A DNA stretch of 64,000 nt from JAMXLO01 sp964427005. Lineage in GTDB: Bacteria; Pseudomonadota; Alphaproteobacteria; Acetobacterales; Acetobacteraceae. The notes beneath the pieces are model-generated. The model worked only from the letters and a program-made list of their open reading frames with translations, was not told the origin of the DNA and did no database searches. Location of the stretch: assembly GCA_964427005.1 (NCBI GenBank), contig CAYRTL010000002.1, positions 1 through 64,000 on the forward strand, written 5' to 3'. Both the position numbers and the translations under genes were made by a program. Of the stretch, positions 62,974 through 64,000 are shown piece by piece. How positions within the stretch are numbered: the first letter of the stretch is position 1; each line of letters starts with the position of its first letter.

Positions 62974-64000
62974 GTGGTTGATACCATCGCCGAAACCCCG
63001 CCGGTCTCGACTGATGCAATGCTGCAGCGCGCACTGCTCGACAGTCGGCAGCGCTGGCGTGACCTTGTGATCATGGCAGCCGACCTCGCTTACGAGATCG
63101 ATGCCTGGGGCCGCTTTGCTTTCGTTGTCCCAGACCCGGCTCTCGGTTGGTCCGTCGAGACGTTGATCGGCCAGCCGGCGGAGCTGCTGCTGGCGAGCGG
63201 CATCGGCGTTTTCAACCCTTTTCGCATCACAGCGCCCGTCCATCGGCGTCGCGCGTGGCTCAAGCGTGCCGATGGCAGCGCAGCAATGGTGGCGTTTTCG
63301 GCGGCCCCCTTGTTTGACGCCGAGGGACGCATTGTGGGTGCGCGTGGCATGGGCGTGGACCTGACCGAGCTCGATGACGATGCCGGCCGCGTTGCGGCAT
63401 CGCTCAGGCGTGGCGAGGTCCTGGATCACATCCTGTGGCGGATGGGTCAGGAGGTCATGGCGCCACGCATGATGCAAGCTGCGCTGGACGCGCTGGTGAA
63501 CGCGCTGGGCGCCGAAGGCGCGGCGGTGATCGATCTGCGCAGTTCGGCGGAAGACCTGCTCATTCACCGCGCCGGTGGCGGTGCGGATAAATTGCTGCCG
63601 GAAGCGATAGGACTGCTGGCGGAAGCCGACGAACCGGTCGACCTCGTTGCGAAGGATGGACGCTTGATCCTGGCGGCGGTGTGCCACACCCGCTTCGGTG
63701 CGCATGCCGGCATTGCGCTCTGGCGCTCGCCTGGGTCGCGTGGTTGGGACACCGAAGACAAGGTGCTGATGCGAACGGCGGCCGGACTGATTCGCATGGT
63801 GCTGGAGCATTCGGCGATCCAGCAGGAGATGGCGCGTCAGGCGAGGACCGATCCTCTGACCGGGCTGCTGAATCGCCGTGCCTTTTTGGAAGAGATGGCG
63901 CGCCACCTCGAACGGCTCGACCGCGAGGACCAGCCTGGAACGCTGATGTTCGCCGATCTGGACTACTTCAAGCCGATCAACGACCGATTGGGTCACGATA
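62974..64000 (+). CDS. PAS-like/GGDEF diguanylate cyclase (3' partial)
   Basis: An open frame that runs off the right edge (at least 342 codons). Residues 1-130 resemble a PAS domain (MAADLAYEIDAWGRFAFVVPDP, GARGMGVDLTEL), then a GAF-like region (about 150-275), then the start of GGDEF (ARTDPLTGLLNRRAFLEEM, LMFADLDYFKPINDRLGHD). The catalytic GGDEF loop is beyond the edge, so activity cannot be judged. GTG 62974 follows AGGA; an in-frame ATG at 62935 has no ribosome site. Soluble, likely makes cyclic di-GMP. Confidence 0.85.
   Translation, partial: MVDTIAETPPVSTDAMLQRALLDSRQRWRDLVIMAADLAYEIDAWGRFAFVVPDPALGWSVETLIGQPAELLLASGIGVFNPFRITAPVHRRRAWLKRADGSAAMVAFSAAPLFDAEGRIVGARGMGVDLTELDDDAGRVAASLRRGEVLDHILWRMGQEVMAPRMMQAALDALVNALGAEGAAVIDLRSSAEDLLIHRAGGGADKLLPEAIGLLAEADEPVDLVAKDGRLILAAVCHTRFGAHAGIALWRSPGSRGWDTEDKVLMRTAAGLIRMVLEHSAIQQEMARQARTDPLTGLLNRRAFLEEMARHLERLDREDQPGTLMFADLDYFKPINDRLGHD

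Noticed and set aside
62926..63996. 356-codon minus-strand frame at the right end
   Set aside because: Antisense to a clear PAS-GGDEF coding frame; its sequence has no recognisable domain.
1..64000. CRISPR array, prophage, insertion sequence, rRNA or tRNA genes
   Set aside because: No regularly spaced direct repeats, transposase, integrase, phage structural genes or tRNA-like cloverleaf sequence were seen by eye; a dedicated scan could still reveal a tRNA or small RNA.

Overview
The window is 64 kb of GC-rich DNA with dense, tightly packed genes and many overlapping start/stop codons. It contains two 100-N scaffold gaps. Gene content points to an alphaproteobacterium, probably in or near the Acetobacteraceae/Rhodospirillales. 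The pointers are a phasin-clpS-clpA block beside a SPOR-type D,D-carboxypeptidase, an exported Fe/Mn superoxide dismutase, small hydrophilic proteins ending in a GYQQDR-type motif, and many CoA, flavin and P450 catabolic genes. This assignment is inferred from gene content; no rRNA or tRNA gene was seen.

Region 1-13 kb is accessory metabolism: a PLP-dependent desulfhydrase/deaminase (cut at the left edge), a histidine phosphatase lacking its second catalytic His, an exported superoxide dismutase, a Baeyer-Villiger monooxygenase divergent from a short SbmA/BacA-type transporter, an enolase-superfamily racemase/dehydratase, a beta-carbonic anhydrase, an amidase, a GMC oxidoreductase with a small partner, and two divergent D-2-hydroxyacid dehydrogenases. 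Region 12.6-18 kb holds a DUF2269 membrane protein, an SDR-DoxX fusion split by an artificial gap, an internally deleted mfd paralogue, three tandem small hydrophilic-protein genes and a lipoprotein. Region 18-22.5 kb has an MFS transporter divergent from a ThDP enzyme and a luciferase-like flavin enzyme.

Region 22.4-29.5 kb is a stressosome operon, rsbR-rsbS-rsbT-rsbX-like, continuing into two large hybrid kinases. A divergent small ORF coupled to a lone receiver domain lies next to it. The signal appears to leave through a multi-step phosphorelay with five receiver domains and no sigma factor or DNA-binding output gene in the window.

Region 29.5-37.6 kb carries a hydantoinase-B-like protein without its A subunit, an M20 peptidase, a hotdog thioesterase, a zinc alcohol dehydrogenase, a nitrate/sulfonate/thiamine-precursor-type ABC importer and a Gfo/Idh oxidoreductase. 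Region 37.6-46.6 kb is the most unusual part: one minus-strand gene train containing paaA-paaB, a CYP153-type P450, paaC-paaD, ridA, a broken alpha/beta hydrolase, an ABM-domain protein, a TauD-type dioxygenase, an OB-fold protein and a cysteine-less thiolase-like protein. Three unrelated oxygenase types sit in one transcription unit without paaE or a P450 redox partner. A DUF2283 gene pair lies at its head and an acyl-CoA dehydrogenase diverges from it.

Region 48-64 kb is more core-like: an S12 serine hydrolase, clpA, clpS, a phasin with a PhaR-type operator, a SPOR-domain D,D-carboxypeptidase, rpiA with an M19 dipeptidase, map, a second luciferase-like enzyme, a cupin, radC, dapD-dapE coupled to two related membrane proteins, and a diguanylate cyclase cut by the right edge. 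Palindromic repeats of several types are scattered between genes.
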